From NCBI GenBank assembly GCA_937991535.1, contig CALKHN010000028.1, positions 62,001 through 126,000 of the forward strand: DNA of 64,000 nt. The letters run 5' to 3'. This document shows, piece after piece, positions 1-8,763 of the stretch. A program made the position numbers and the translations under genes. Within the stretch, counting starts at the first letter, position 1, and each line of letters begins with the position of its first letter. The DNA comes from an uncultured Sphingobacteriales bacterium (GTDB lineage: Bacteria; Bacteroidota; Bacteroidia; Chitinophagales; Chitinophagaceae). The notes under the pieces are model-generated. The model was not told where the DNA came from. It did no database searches and worked only from the letters and a program-made list of their open reading frames with translations.

Positions 1-29
1 AGGGGAACCAGGTAAACTAATTTGCTCAT
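1..29 (-). CDS. nuoL: NADH-quinone oxidoreductase subunit L, first codons only
   Basis: Read on the minus strand, an ATG at 29 opens a frame beginning MSKLVYLVP that runs off the left edge. This resembles a NuoL N-terminus and sits where nuoL is expected, 55 bases after the nuoK stop. NuoL is a large antiporter-like membrane subunit of complex I. Only nine whole codons are present, so the call rests mainly on gene order. Confidence 0.6.
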
Positions 30-84
30 ATCAGATCAGGTACAAAAGATAAATTAAAAATAGGATCAATTTATTCCTGTACGT

Positions 85-420
85 TTAGTGTTTTAGTCTG
101 TTCAAAAAATTCACATCTATCGAATGGGTATTGCGGTACATCATCACGATGATGGCCAGTCCAACACTTACTTCGGCCGCCGCTACTACCATAATAAAAA
201 ATACAAATAACTGTGCATCCGTGCCGGCTTTTGTAGCCGCGTCAAAGGTGGAAGCCGCCAGGTAATGCATTTTTGAAAAGGCCACCAGCAATAAATTAAC
301 CGCATTCAGCATTAACTCAACACACATAAAAATAATGATCACATTGCGGCGGGTTAAAACACCTATTACGCCAATACAAAATAGCGCCACTGATAAAAAT
401 ATATAATGATTGATGGTCAT
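85..420 (-). CDS. nuoK: NADH-quinone oxidoreductase subunit K
   Basis: This 111-residue protein is the small three-helix membrane subunit of complex I that helps carry protons through the membrane arm. Hydrophobic segments lie near residues 4-21, 27-48 and 68-95. The motif FMCVELMLNAVNL carries Glu35, and a second buried acid, Glu83, lies in AAAEVSVGLAI; these match the paired glutamates known in NuoK. It lies in the nuo operon between nuoJ and nuoL, all on the minus strand. Length is close to the usual 100-110 residues, and I see nothing broken. Confidence 0.95.
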   Translation of the reverse strand: MTINHYIFLSVALFCIGVIGVLTRRNVIIIFMCVELMLNAVNLLLVAFSKMHYLAASTFDAATKAGTDAQLFVFFIMVVAAAEVSVGLAIIVMMYRNTHSIDVNFLNRLKH

Positions 421-504
421 GTTTGTTTTACGTTACAGGTTTTAAGTTTCAGGTTTTGGAAAATGTACTGGCGCCAAGTTACTTACTACACAGCATTCCT
501 TGCT

Positions 505-549
505 TTTTGTCTTTTTCACCTCTCACATCTGCCCTCTTACCCCTTACCA
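505..549. repeat. GTAAG-type repeat after the nuoJ stop
   Basis: On the nuoJ coding strand the stop TAG is followed at once by GTGGTAAGGGGTAAGAGGG and further C-poor sequence. The rest of the 129-base nuoJ-nuoK gap (421-549) has no gene. The tract belongs to a class of stop-adjacent low-complexity repeats seen elsewhere in the window, but it is short and degenerate. Confidence 0.45.
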
Positions 550-1050
550 CTAATTCTTTTTCCCTATCACCACTGCTCCTACCATAGCGCTCAAAAAAAG
601 CACACTGCTTATTTCAAATGGCAATATATAATCTTTAAACAATACCATTCCCAAACTATTGATCAGTCCAATATCACCTGAGTGCATCAATACTTCCCGA
701 CGCATACTTTCAGTATCTTTCAAAGCGGCTATCAATACCAGCATCAGGCTTCCGCCGGATAGTACACCGGCGAATTTCAGCCACTTCTTTTTCACTGGTG
801 GTGCGGGCATATTGAGGTTCATAAGCATCACCACAAAAAGAAAAAGCACCATAATAGCACCCGCATAAACAATAATATTTACAATAGCAAGAAACTGCGC
901 ATTCAGCAATACATAGTGCCCCGAGATAGAGAAGAAAGTTACAATCAGCCACAGTATACTGTGAACGGGATTTTTGCTGAAGATAACCATCAGCGCACTG
1001 CCAAGTGTTAGTATAGTAAGAACCCAGAAAAGAAGCTGTGTTATTCCCAT
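550..1050 (-). CDS. nuoJ: NADH-quinone oxidoreductase subunit J
   Basis: This 166-residue membrane subunit of complex I has about five hydrophobic helices. The segment YAGAIMVLFLFVVMLMNL near residues 60-79 is the most conserved stretch of NuoJ, the helix with a pi-bulge that links the quinone site to the proton channels. The frame starts at MGITQLLF, 33 bases after the nuoI stop on the minus strand. Its length fits the family. An alternative frame over the same DNA (710-952) has no support. Confidence 0.94.
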   Translation of the reverse strand: MGITQLLFWVLTILTLGSALMVIFSKNPVHSILWLIVTFFSISGHYVLLNAQFLAIVNIIVYAGAIMVLFLFVVMLMNLNMPAPPVKKKWLKFAGVLSGGSLMLVLIAALKDTESMRREVLMHSGDIGLINSLGMVLFKDYILPFEISSVLFLSAMVGAVVIGKKN

Positions 1051-1083
1051 TATTTTAATGCGTTCGTTTTGGTCAGATCAGTA

Positions 1084-1635
1084 TTATGATTTTTTCTTTT
1101 TATCCAAAAGTCCTTTTGCCGCTGCATATTCCTCCGGCTGCGTTACAGGATCGGGAATCAGCAAATCATCCTTACTATATATGAAACTTTTGCGGCTGTA
1201 ATTGGCAGGTGCAAAAGTTTCACTTAAATATATCGCGTCTTTAGGACAAGCTTCTTCACACAAACCACAAAATATACAGCGCAGCATATTGATTTCATAT
1301 TTAGCCGCATATTTTTCTTCCCGGTATAAGTGTTCCTCGCCGGGCAAACGTTCGGCCGCTTCCATGGTGATGGCTTCCGCAGGGCATGCTACCGCGCAAA
1401 GTCCGCAGGCAGTACATCTCTCCCGGCCTTCTTCATCGCGGTTCAATACCTGCAATCCTCTGAAAACCGGGCTAAAAGGGCGTGTTTCTTCAGGATATTG
1501 TATCGTAACCTTCTTTTTAAAAAAATGTTTCAGGGTAATACTCATGCCCTTAAATATCTCCCACAGGTATATCTTCTCAAGCCAGTTCATTGGCCTCCGG
1601 TCAACTAATTTAGCTCTTTGTGTTAAAGCATCCAT
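1084..1635 (-). CDS. nuoI: NADH-quinone oxidoreductase subunit I (2x[4Fe-4S])
   Basis: This 183-residue ferredoxin-like subunit of the peripheral arm passes electrons through clusters N6a and N6b towards NuoB. Two classical motifs are visible: CTACGLCAVACP (Cys74, 77, 80, 84) and CIFCGLCEEACP (Cys120, 123, 126, 130). The amphipathic N-terminus (residues 16-45) is the membrane-associated part known for NuoI. It lies between nuoH and nuoJ in the conserved order. The C-terminus past residue 140 is lysine-rich and less conserved. Confidence 0.96.
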   Translation of the reverse strand: MDALTQRAKLVDRRPMNWLEKIYLWEIFKGMSITLKHFFKKKVTIQYPEETRPFSPVFRGLQVLNRDEEGRERCTACGLCAVACPAEAITMEAAERLPGEEHLYREEKYAAKYEINMLRCIFCGLCEEACPKDAIYLSETFAPANYSRKSFIYSKDDLLIPDPVTQPEEYAAAKGLLDKKKKS

Positions 1636-1716
1636 AACTACTCTTTTGATTCTTCCGGTAAGGAAGTTTTAAAAGTTGTACAAAAGTATTTTTATCAGCT
1701 ATACAACCCAACTAAT

Positions 1717-2769
1717 TCAATGTGCTTTCATAGTAAACAATACTATAGCTCCCGTAATTACCATATTGAACAATGCCAGGGGGATCAATCCCTTCCACCC
1801 TAAATTCATCAACTGATCATACCTGAATCTTGGCAAGGTCCATCTTATCCACATGAATATGAAAATAAGTAGGAAGGCTTTGCCGAATAATGCCACGAGT
1901 CCCACAATCAGTGCGCTAGCTCCTGATAGTTTCGCTTCGTCCACAAAAGGCATATCATACCCGCCCAGAAATAATACCGCTATAACGGTACAACTGATAA
2001 ACATGTTGATGTACTCCGCGAAAAGGTAGAAGCCCAGTTTCATGGAAGAATACTCCTGGTGATAGCCCATATTCAATTCACTTTCCGCTTCCGGTAAGTC
2101 GAAGGGAGCCCGGTTACATTCTGCCAATGCACAAATAAAAAACAGCAGAAAGCCTAAGGGCTGGTAAACGATATTCCACCAGTTACCCTGGATTTGCTGC
2201 TCGGTGATGGTTCTTAAACTTAACGAACCGGTAAGCATCAGCAAAGCGATAAGTGAAAGCCCCATAGCCAGTTCGTAGCTAATGGCCTGGCTGGCGCCCC
2301 TGAGCGCGGCCATAAGAGAATATTTATTGTTGCTTGCCCAGCCGCCGATCATCATGCCATAAACGCCCAGACTAACTACACCAAAAATATATAAGATTCC
2401 AATGTTGATGTCTGCTACCTGCAAATCCACCATGCGTCCGCCAAGCTCCACTGTACCGCCCCATGGTATCACCGCCGACGTCATCATAGCGGTAAGCATT
2501 GCCAGGCAGGGGCCAAGTATAAATAAAAATTTGTTGGAATTACTGGGGATAATCTCTTCTTTGAAAAACAATTTTAACCCGTCGGCCAAAGGTTGCAATA
2601 GACCAAAAGGTCCGGCACGGTTAGGTCCAAGCCTATCCTGCATAAAGCCCGCTACTTTTCGTTCAGCATATGTTGCATACATTGCTACTACCAGCGATAC
2701 CGTAATTACAATAGCTATTAATACCAGCTTCTCCAGTGCAAAGCCCCAATCAAAAGCGAGTAGTGTCAT
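1717..2769 (-). CDS. nuoH: NADH-quinone oxidoreductase subunit H
   Basis: This 350-residue membrane subunit of complex I forms much of the quinone-binding chamber. Diagnostic sequences are DRLGPNRAGPFGLLQPLADG (about residues 45-64) and FDLPEAESELNMGYHQEYSS, with several hydrophobic helices between and after them. Charged residues in the E-channel loop (AEAESEL-type) are retained. It is on the minus strand between nuoG and nuoI. Length and motifs are normal for the family. Confidence 0.97.
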   Translation of the reverse strand: MTLLAFDWGFALEKLVLIAIVITVSLVVAMYATYAERKVAGFMQDRLGPNRAGPFGLLQPLADGLKLFFKEEIIPSNSNKFLFILGPCLAMLTAMMTSAVIPWGGTVELGGRMVDLQVADINIGILYIFGVVSLGVYGMMIGGWASNNKYSLMAALRGASQAISYELAMGLSLIALLMLTGSLSLRTITEQQIQGNWWNIVYQPLGFLLFFICALAECNRAPFDLPEAESELNMGYHQEYSSMKLGFYLFAEYINMFISCTVIAVLFLGGYDMPFVDEAKLSGASALIVGLVALFGKAFLLIFIFMWIRWTLPRFRYDQLMNLGWKGLIPLALFNMVITGAIVLFTMKAH

Positions 2770-2863
2770 AAATTTTAATATTCTGATATTCGATCAATTC
2801 GTGAATTTTCTTTGCATGTGTTACAGGGATAACTGCCTCTTTTCGTTTTTCACTTCCTGGTAA

Positions 2864-3979
2864 TCACTGCTTATCGCTTATTTCTTTTTTCTCTTCAAAA
2901 TCACCTGAATGAGCGGGACCGGGTATCGCTGCCAGGTTAAGGTCCGGAGGATTTACTTCGCTCACGCTATGTATATCCATCAAAAGCTTCGGTTGCCTGC
3001 CATTCATTATATTGGGAAAGGTTTCAGTTGGCTTTGTTGTTCCGATCTTTCCTGAATAATGTCCCTGGGATATAACGGAATGACGATTGATGTCAGCGGG
3101 TCCTTCAATTTCCCAGTCCGTGAGATTTTTCTTCTCAAACCGGCATTCATTACAAATCCAGTCTTCCACTTCTCCCCACTGATCTTTACGTCCGGTTACC
3201 CTGAGTATTTCATCGCCTCTTAACCATGCATGTACTTTACCGCAGCATTTACTGCAGTTACGATGTGCCTTTACCGGTTTTGTAAACCATACCCTGTTTT
3301 TAAACCGGAAGGTGCGGTCTGTTAAAGCGCCTACGGGGCAAACATCAATTACATTCCCAATAAAATCATTATCAAGCGCTTTTTCAATATAAGTAGCAAT
3401 CTCTGCCCGATCTCCTCTGTCTAATATACCATGCACTCTTTTACTGGTTAGCTGGTCGGCCACATATACACAACGGTAACACAAGATGCACCTGGTCATA
3501 TGCAATTGAATGTAAGGACCCAGGTTGTGCTTTATAAAAGTTCTCTTTTGAAACTCGAAGCGGGTGCCTTCCGTTCCGTGTGAGTAGCTCAAATCCTGCA
3601 AATCGCATTCGCCGGCCTGATCGCAAATAGGACAATCGAGCGGGTGATTGATCAATAAAAACTCTACTACACCTTCACGTGCTTCCAATACCCGGTCACT
3701 GGTGATATTTTTAACAATCATACCATCCATTACGGTGGTTCTGCAGGATGCCACTAATTTGGGCATGGGTCTGGGGTCGGCTGTTGAGCCTGCAGCTACT
3801 TCTACCAGGCAGGTGCGGCATTTACCACCACTACCCTTCAGTTTGGAGTAATAGCACATAGCAGGCGGTGTTACCTCGCCACCAATTTGTCTTGCGGCAT
3901 TGAGGATGGTGGTGCCGGGCTCTACTTCAACAGTTATGTTGTCAATGGTAACCTTGAATAATTTTTTTTCTTCAGCCAT
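2864..3979 (-). CDS. nuoG: NADH-quinone oxidoreductase subunit G, short form
   Basis: I take the start at MAEEKKLFKV (3979), giving 371 residues; the open frame extends six codons upstream. The protein carries the iron-sulfur part of NuoG: a [2Fe-2S] ferredoxin set (Cys42, 54, 57, 79), a His112/Cys116/119/125 set, and a [4Fe-4S] set (Cys164, 167, 170, 214). A further cysteine group (242, 245, 246, 276, 279) lies where cluster N7 or the start of the molybdopterin-like domain would be. The roughly 500-residue molybdopterin-oxidoreductase-like domain of enterobacterial NuoG (about 900 residues) is absent. It lies between nuoF and nuoH, so it should serve as the complex I G subunit. Short G subunits occur in other Bacteroidota as far as I recall. 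Confidence 0.92.
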   Translation of the reverse strand: MAEEKKLFKVTIDNITVEVEPGTTILNAARQIGGEVTPPAMCYYSKLKGSGGKCRTCLVEVAAGSTADPRPMPKLVASCRTTVMDGMIVKNITSDRVLEAREGVVEFLLINHPLDCPICDQAGECDLQDLSYSHGTEGTRFEFQKRTFIKHNLGPYIQLHMTRCILCYRCVYVADQLTSKRVHGILDRGDRAEIATYIEKALDNDFIGNVIDVCPVGALTDRTFRFKNRVWFTKPVKAHRNCSKCCGKVHAWLRGDEILRVTGRKDQWGEVEDWICNECRFEKKNLTDWEIEGPADINRHSVISQGHYSGKIGTTKPTETFPNIMNGRQPKLLMDIHSVSEVNPPDLNLAAIPGPAHSGDFEEKKEISDKQ

Positions 3980-4079
3980 GGTTTGTGTTTCACGCAAAGC
4001 CGCAAAGGCTAAGGCGCAAAGTTTTATAAGTTATTGACTATTCTATGAAGTGTTCAGGTTTACATTTTCTTTCTCACAC

Positions 4080-5429
4080 CTATGCCACTGCTTCCAGCGG
4101 ATCGGCGTAATGCGCCAGTCCGAAGTTCCTTCTTAAGCATTCTTCCGGATTACGTACATGCCATTCAAACTCATCCCGGAAATGGCGTATGGCAGCCGCC
4201 ACCGGCCATGCTGCCGCATCGCCCAGCGGACAAATGGTATTGCCCTCAATTTTACCCTGTATATCCCACAATAAATCTATATCGCTCATTTTCCCTTTTC
4301 CCGTATCAATGTTCTTTAAAATTTTTTCCATCCAGCCTGTGCCCTCCCTGCAGGGACTGCATTGTCCGCAGCTTTCATGCCGGTAAAAACGGGCTATGGT
4401 ATAAGTGTGCTTTACTACGCACTGGTCTTCGTCTAAAACAACAAAGCCACCGCTTCCCATCATGCTGCCGGTGGCAAAACCACCATCGCTCAGGCTCTCG
4501 TAATTCATGTAGCGGGTTTCGCCCTTAGCGGTCTTTAACAATAAATTAGCCGGAAGAATGGGAACCGAAGATCCGCCGGGGATACAGGCTTTTAATTTTT
4601 TCCCGTTGGCCATGCCACCGCAATATTCATCACTGAAAATAAATTCTTCCACGCTAATGGTCATATCAATTTCATACACACCAGGTTTATTGATATTACC
4701 GCAGGCCGAAATAAGTTTGGTTCCGGTTGAACGTCCAACACCAATCTTTGCATACTCCTCACCGCCCAAATTGATAACAGGTACAATTGCCGTAAGGGTC
4801 TCTACATTATTAACCACGGTAGGCCTGTCCCACAAGCCCTTTATTGCGGGAAAGGGGGGTTTGATACGTGGGTTGCCTCTTTTTCCTTCCAGCGATTCAA
4901 TCAGCGCTGTTTCTTCACCACAGATATAGGCGCCTGCACCGCGCTGTACATATATTTCGCAATCGAACCCGCTTCCCAAAATATTTTTACCCAGCCAACC
5001 GTTTACCTTAGCTTCTGCGATAGCCTGCTCCAAAATATCGGGTATCCATGCATATTCACCACGTATATATATGTATGTTGTGTTGCTGCCCAATGCAAAT
5101 GAGCTAACGATCAATCCTTCAATAAGAAGGTGCGGAATAAATTCCATGAGGTAACGATCCTTAAAAGTTCCCGGTTCGCTTTCATCGGCATTGCACACCA
5201 AATGGCGGGGAACGCCTTCCGGTTTGGCAATAAAACTCCATTTCAAGCCGGTAGGAAACCCCGCGCCGCCACGTCCGCGCAAACCACTTTTCTTTACCTC
5301 TTCGACAATCGCTTCGGGCGTCATCTTTAATGCTTTTTCCACGCTTGCATACCCGCCTTTTTTGCGATAGGCATCATAATATCTGATGCCTTCAACGCCG
5401 GCGTGCTCTAATAATAATTTTCTTCCCAT
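4080..5429 (-). CDS. nuoF: NADH-quinone oxidoreductase subunit F (NADH/FMN site)
   Basis: This 449-residue flavoprotein subunit oxidises NADH through FMN at the tip of complex I. The glycine-rich GLRGRGGAGFPTGLKW (residues 49-64) and ESEPGTFKDRYLME form the nucleotide and FMN site. YICGEETALIESLEGKRG follows near residue 168. The N3 cluster cysteines are ESCGQCSPCREGT (354, 357, 360) plus Cys400. It lies 64 bases downstream of nuoE and 100 bases upstream of nuoG on the minus strand. All expected motifs are present and the length is typical. Confidence 0.97.
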   Translation of the reverse strand: MGRKLLLEHAGVEGIRYYDAYRKKGGYASVEKALKMTPEAIVEEVKKSGLRGRGGAGFPTGLKWSFIAKPEGVPRHLVCNADESEPGTFKDRYLMEFIPHLLIEGLIVSSFALGSNTTYIYIRGEYAWIPDILEQAIAEAKVNGWLGKNILGSGFDCEIYVQRGAGAYICGEETALIESLEGKRGNPRIKPPFPAIKGLWDRPTVVNNVETLTAIVPVINLGGEEYAKIGVGRSTGTKLISACGNINKPGVYEIDMTISVEEFIFSDEYCGGMANGKKLKACIPGGSSVPILPANLLLKTAKGETRYMNYESLSDGGFATGSMMGSGGFVVLDEDQCVVKHTYTIARFYRHESCGQCSPCREGTGWMEKILKNIDTGKGKMSDIDLLWDIQGKIEGNTICPLGDAAAWPVAAAIRHFRDEFEWHVRNPEECLRRNFGLAHYADPLEAVA

Positions 5430-5493
5430 ATCATCCTAAAGTTAGAACGGATATTTTTCAAAATTGTTTGGCTTATCAGCAGCTTCATCTCCA

Positions 5494-5994
5494 TTAATTA
5501 TTGGCGGCCGCATTATTCCTGCATTCTTCAATAATCGCGTCTACTTTATCTTTTGTCAGGTGTTCCCTGTAATGTTTACCCAGTTGCATCATAGGTGCAT
5601 AACCACAGGCGCCCAAACACTCTACTGTTTTCAAAGTAAATAAACCATCCGCTGTTGTTTCGCCAGGGGTTATACCGAGGCGCTCGCCAATGTAAGCAAT
5701 AATATCGTCGCTGCCATTGATCATGCATGGACCGGTTTGGCATACTTCAAATAAATATTTGCCTACCGGTTCTAGATTATACATCGAATAAAAGGTAGCT
5801 ACTTCATATACTTCAACAGGCTCAAGGCTCAGCAAAGCAGCAACATAATCCATGGTTTCCACACTCAGCCAGCCAAACTGTTCCTGAGCCAGATGAAGCA
5901 CCGGCAATAAGGCGCTTTTTTGCTTGCCTTCGGGATAGCGTGCAATGATCTCGCTTACTTTTTTTAATTTCTCTTCGGAAAATTCCATTTTCAA
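5494..5994 (-). CDS. nuoE: NADH-quinone oxidoreductase subunit E ([2Fe-2S])
   Basis: This 166-residue thioredoxin-like subunit carries cluster N1a next to NuoF. Cluster ligands are Cys85 and Cys90 in VCQTGPC and Cys126 and Cys130 in VECLGACGYAP. The helical N-terminal region (PEGKQKSALLPVLHLAQEQ) is typical. I use the ATG at 5994 (MKMEF); a second in-frame ATG two codons later is also possible. It is separated from nuoD by 185 bases of repeat-rich DNA, the largest gap in this operon. Confidence 0.96.
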   Translation of the reverse strand: MKMEFSEEKLKKVSEIIARYPEGKQKSALLPVLHLAQEQFGWLSVETMDYVAALLSLEPVEVYEVATFYSMYNLEPVGKYLFEVCQTGPCMINGSDDIIAYIGERLGITPGETTADGLFTLKTVECLGACGYAPMMQLGKHYREHLTKDKVDAIIEECRNNAAANN

Positions 5995-6040
5995 ATTTTC
6001 AAACCAGCATTATGGCTGGCAGGTTTTCAAATCTCTACTT

Positions 6041-6071
6041 GCGGTCTGAAGCTCCGTCGCCTGCCGACCGC
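6041..6071. repeat. GCGGTC...GACCGC stem-loop element, copy 1
   Basis: Perfect arms GCGGTC (6041-6046) and GACCGC (6066-6071) flank an interior reading TGAAGCTCCGTCG. Two more copies of this element occur at 33750-33784 and 48172-48205. In all three the first arm is followed by CTGA and a CTCC block. It lies in the nuoD-nuoE gap and would be transcribed within the operon. Confidence 0.6.
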
Positions 6072-6092
6072 CTCCCTCCATTTTCATATCTC

Positions 6093-6179
6093 CACATCTT
6101 CATATTTTTACATTTTCGTATTCTCACATTTCCACATTCTCACATTTTCACATTTTCATATTTCCACATTTCCACATTC
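6093..6179. repeat. TTTCCACA/TTTTCACA low-complexity array next to the nuoD stop
   Basis: This is an imperfect array of 8-12-base units such as CATTTTCACATTTTCATA and ATTTCCACA. On the nuoD coding strand it is C-poor, reads GGAATGTGGAAATGTGGAAA, and starts immediately after the nuoD TAA stop (6180-6182). A very similar tract lies at about 48225-48300. I see no gene in it. Confidence 0.6.
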
Positions 6180-7427
6180 CTAAGCATCCATTTCCCCCGC
6201 AATCAAATTGAGACTGCTCATTATAATCACGGCATCGGCAAGCATGGAACCTTTAATCAGTTCGGGATAGGCCTGGTAATAAATAAAACAGGGCCTTCTG
6301 AAATGCAACCTGTAAGGCGATCTTCCACCATCACTGATCAGGTAAAAACCCAGCTCTCCATTTCCTCCTTCCACGCTATGGTAAACTTCACCGGCGGGTA
6401 TTTCGGTTTCACCCATAATAATCTTAAAATGCCATATCAAAGCCTCCATCTTCGTGTATACGTCCTGTTTAGGAGGAAGGTAATATTCGGGCACATTGGC
6501 ATGATATACTTCCGATTCTTCACCCTTGAATTGCTGTACCTTTTCGTATGCCTGCCGTATAATCTTTAACGATTCCCACATCTCCTGGTTACGCACCAGC
6601 CATCGGTCATACACATCGCCCGTGGTACCTACGGGAATATTAAACTCAAAATCCTGGTAACTGCAATAAGGGGTATGCACTCTTACATCATAATCTACAC
6701 CCGATGCCCGTAGGTTAGGACCGGTAAATCCATAGTTCAGCGCTCTTTCACCCGTTATAGGACCTGCCCCTACCGTACGGTCAATAAAAATCCTGTTGCG
6801 CTGGAGAAGATTTTCAAATTCTTTTAAAGCTGCAGGAAATTCCTTTAAGAACTTATCTAATTTTTGCCATGCTGTAGCGTTAAAATTTCTTTCAAAACCG
6901 CCTATTCTGCCAATATTGGTGGTAAGCCGCGATCCGCAAATTTCTTCATATATCTCATAAACCAGTTCGCGGTACTGCATTACGTAAAGGAATACCGATA
7001 GTGCGCCTGCGTCAACCCCTATAACTGAATTACATATAAGATGATCGGTGATCCTGGCCAATTCCATAATAATAACACGGAGGTAATCTACACGTTTGGG
7101 CGTTTGCACACCCAGTAGCTTTTCACAGGTCATATGCCAGCCCATATTGTTAATAGGACTTGAACAATAATTCAACCTGTCGGTAAGCGGAGTGATCTGG
7201 TACAGGGGCCGTCTTTCTGCTATCTTTTCAAATGCACGATGTATATATCCTACCGTTGCTTCGGCCGATAAAATTCTTTCGCCATCTATTTCCAGTATAT
7301 TCTGAAAAACGCCGTGTGTTGCAGGGTGAGTAGGTCCGAGGTTAAGCGTAGTGGTTTGCTTTTCAATAGAACCATCGGGTAGTTTAATATTTTGTTCCCT
7401 GTTATGTTGTAATACATCTTCTGTCAT
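6180..7427 (-). CDS. nuoD: NADH-quinone oxidoreductase subunit D
   Basis: This 415-residue subunit forms the quinone site together with NuoB and is related to the large subunit of NiFe hydrogenases. The N-terminal LNLGPTHPATHGVF and the segment GYIHRAFEKIAERRPLYQ are characteristic, as are RIGGFERNF and LRASGVDYDVR. It is a stand-alone NuoD, not fused to NuoC as in enterobacteria. Nucleotide order on the minus strand is nuoC, 58-base gap, nuoD. The length is typical. Confidence 0.97.
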   Translation of the reverse strand: MTEDVLQHNREQNIKLPDGSIEKQTTTLNLGPTHPATHGVFQNILEIDGERILSAEATVGYIHRAFEKIAERRPLYQITPLTDRLNYCSSPINNMGWHMTCEKLLGVQTPKRVDYLRVIIMELARITDHLICNSVIGVDAGALSVFLYVMQYRELVYEIYEEICGSRLTTNIGRIGGFERNFNATAWQKLDKFLKEFPAALKEFENLLQRNRIFIDRTVGAGPITGERALNYGFTGPNLRASGVDYDVRVHTPYCSYQDFEFNIPVGTTGDVYDRWLVRNQEMWESLKIIRQAYEKVQQFKGEESEVYHANVPEYYLPPKQDVYTKMEALIWHFKIIMGETEIPAGEVYHSVEGGNGELGFYLISDGGRSPYRLHFRRPCFIYYQAYPELIKGSMLADAVIIMSSLNLIAGEMDA

Positions 7428-7485
7428 ACATTACCTTTTCAGGTATTTTCTTGTGTTTGATTTTATCGCAGCCTTCCCTCGTTTC

Positions 7486-7989
7486 TCACCTTCCAAACAT
7501 TTCATCATCCTTATCTACTCTTGTCTGATCTTCCAGCGGATATTCTTTCCGCATAGGAAAATAATCCATTTCATCAACATTCAGTATCCGTTTAAGATTA
7601 GGGTGCCCTACGAAATTGACACCAAAGAAATCATAGGTTTCTCTTTCCATCCAGTTGGCACAGGCATACAACTGCGTGGCAGTATACACATCCGGTTTTT
7701 CAATGGCAGTATATATTTTAAAACGTATCCGCACATTATCCCGGATATTGTGCAGGTGATATACTACTGCCAGTTCCTTGCCTTTATTATCAGGATAATG
7801 TACCGCCTGCAAATCGGTAAGGAACTGAAACCTTAATTCTGCATCATCATATAGAAATTGAAGCACTTTGAGATTCAGTTCTTTAGGCACCTCAAACGTA
7901 AGCATGCCATAGGGTTCGGTGAAGTTGGTTACTTCATCGCCAAATTTTTGTACCAGCCTGCTTTTAATATGATCATTGGTTAACTCCAT
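7486..7989 (-). CDS. nuoC: NADH-quinone oxidoreductase subunit C
   Basis: This 167-residue peripheral subunit has the family signature region ETYDFFGVNFVGHPNLKRIL near residues 112-133 and ends PLEDQTRVDKDDEMFGR. It packs against NuoD and NuoI. The gene is separate from nuoD, the usual state outside gammaproteobacteria. The start at MELTNDHIKSRL (7989) is 83 bases downstream of nuoB. Nothing unusual is seen. Confidence 0.95.
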   Translation of the reverse strand: MELTNDHIKSRLVQKFGDEVTNFTEPYGMLTFEVPKELNLKVLQFLYDDAELRFQFLTDLQAVHYPDNKGKELAVVYHLHNIRDNVRIRFKIYTAIEKPDVYTATQLYACANWMERETYDFFGVNFVGHPNLKRILNVDEMDYFPMRKEYPLEDQTRVDKDDEMFGR

Positions 7990-8036
7990 CTACAATCTTT
8001 ATAATTAATTTCCTGTTTTTTTAATATGGTGCTGAG

Positions 8037-8072
8037 CTACTGTATTACTTACTTTTTACTACTTACCTCCTA
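8037..8072. repeat. TAGTAAG-type repeat after the nuoB stop
   Basis: On the nuoB coding strand the TAG stop is followed by TAGGAGGTAAGTAGTAAAAA and then GTAAGTAATACAG. The units resemble the perfect TAGTAAG heptamers at 51713-51733. The tract fills about half of the nuoB-nuoC gap. Confidence 0.45.
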
Positions 8073-8663
8073 CTACTGTATCCCATAGCTCAACATAAGC
8101 TGCTGGTATTTTTCTGTGTTTCTTCTTCTTATACTTTCTTTACCCACCAGGTTCTGGAGTGCCAGCACACCATCTAATATGCCCTCAGGCCTGGGCGGAC
8201 AGCCCGGTACATATACATCAACGGGAATAATCTGGTCTATGCCCTGCAAAACGGAATAGCTGTCAAAGATGCCGCCACTTGATGCACAGGCTCCCACTGC
8301 TATTACCCAGCGGGGTTCCGACATTTGTATATATACCTGTTTTAACACAGGTCCCATTTTTTTAGCTATTGTACCCATCACCATCAGCATATCACATTGA
8401 CGGGGTGTAAATCCCATCCTTTCTGCACCAAACCGTCCAAAATCATAATGTGCTCCCATGGTAGCCATAAATTCAATGCCGCAACATGAAGTTGCAAAAG
8501 GGAGCGGCCATAGTGAATTTTTGCGGGCAAGTCCAACTACTTCGCTGAGCTTAGTTGTAAAAAAGCCCTCTCCTGTATACCCTTCAGGAGCATCGGCTAT
8601 ACCAATATGCCCCTGGGGATCTCTTTCTTTGGGTGTTATATTAAACCGAACCGGACGTGCCAT
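8073..8663 (-). CDS. nuoB: NADH-quinone oxidoreductase subunit B (cluster N2)
   Basis: This 196-residue subunit holds the terminal cluster N2, which reduces quinone. Its four ligands are visible: adjacent Cys60 and Cys61 (SCCGIEF), Cys126 (GACASSGG) and Cys155 (GCPPRPE). The spacing matches E. coli NuoB closely. The C-terminus (IRRRNTEKYQQLMLSYGIQ) is basic and variable in the family. It lies between nuoA and nuoC on the minus strand. Confidence 0.97.
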   Translation of the reverse strand: MARPVRFNITPKERDPQGHIGIADAPEGYTGEGFFTTKLSEVVGLARKNSLWPLPFATSCCGIEFMATMGAHYDFGRFGAERMGFTPRQCDMLMVMGTIAKKMGPVLKQVYIQMSEPRWVIAVGACASSGGIFDSYSVLQGIDQIIPVDVYVPGCPPRPEGILDGVLALQNLVGKESIRRRNTEKYQQLMLSYGIQ

Positions 8664-8763
8664 AATTAAAATTTAAAATGAACAGTACTGAAAATCCATT
8701 CTTTTCTTCTCCTCCTTTCAATATCCTAATAAACCATGCCGGATGTTTTTAGCCTCACGCTTA

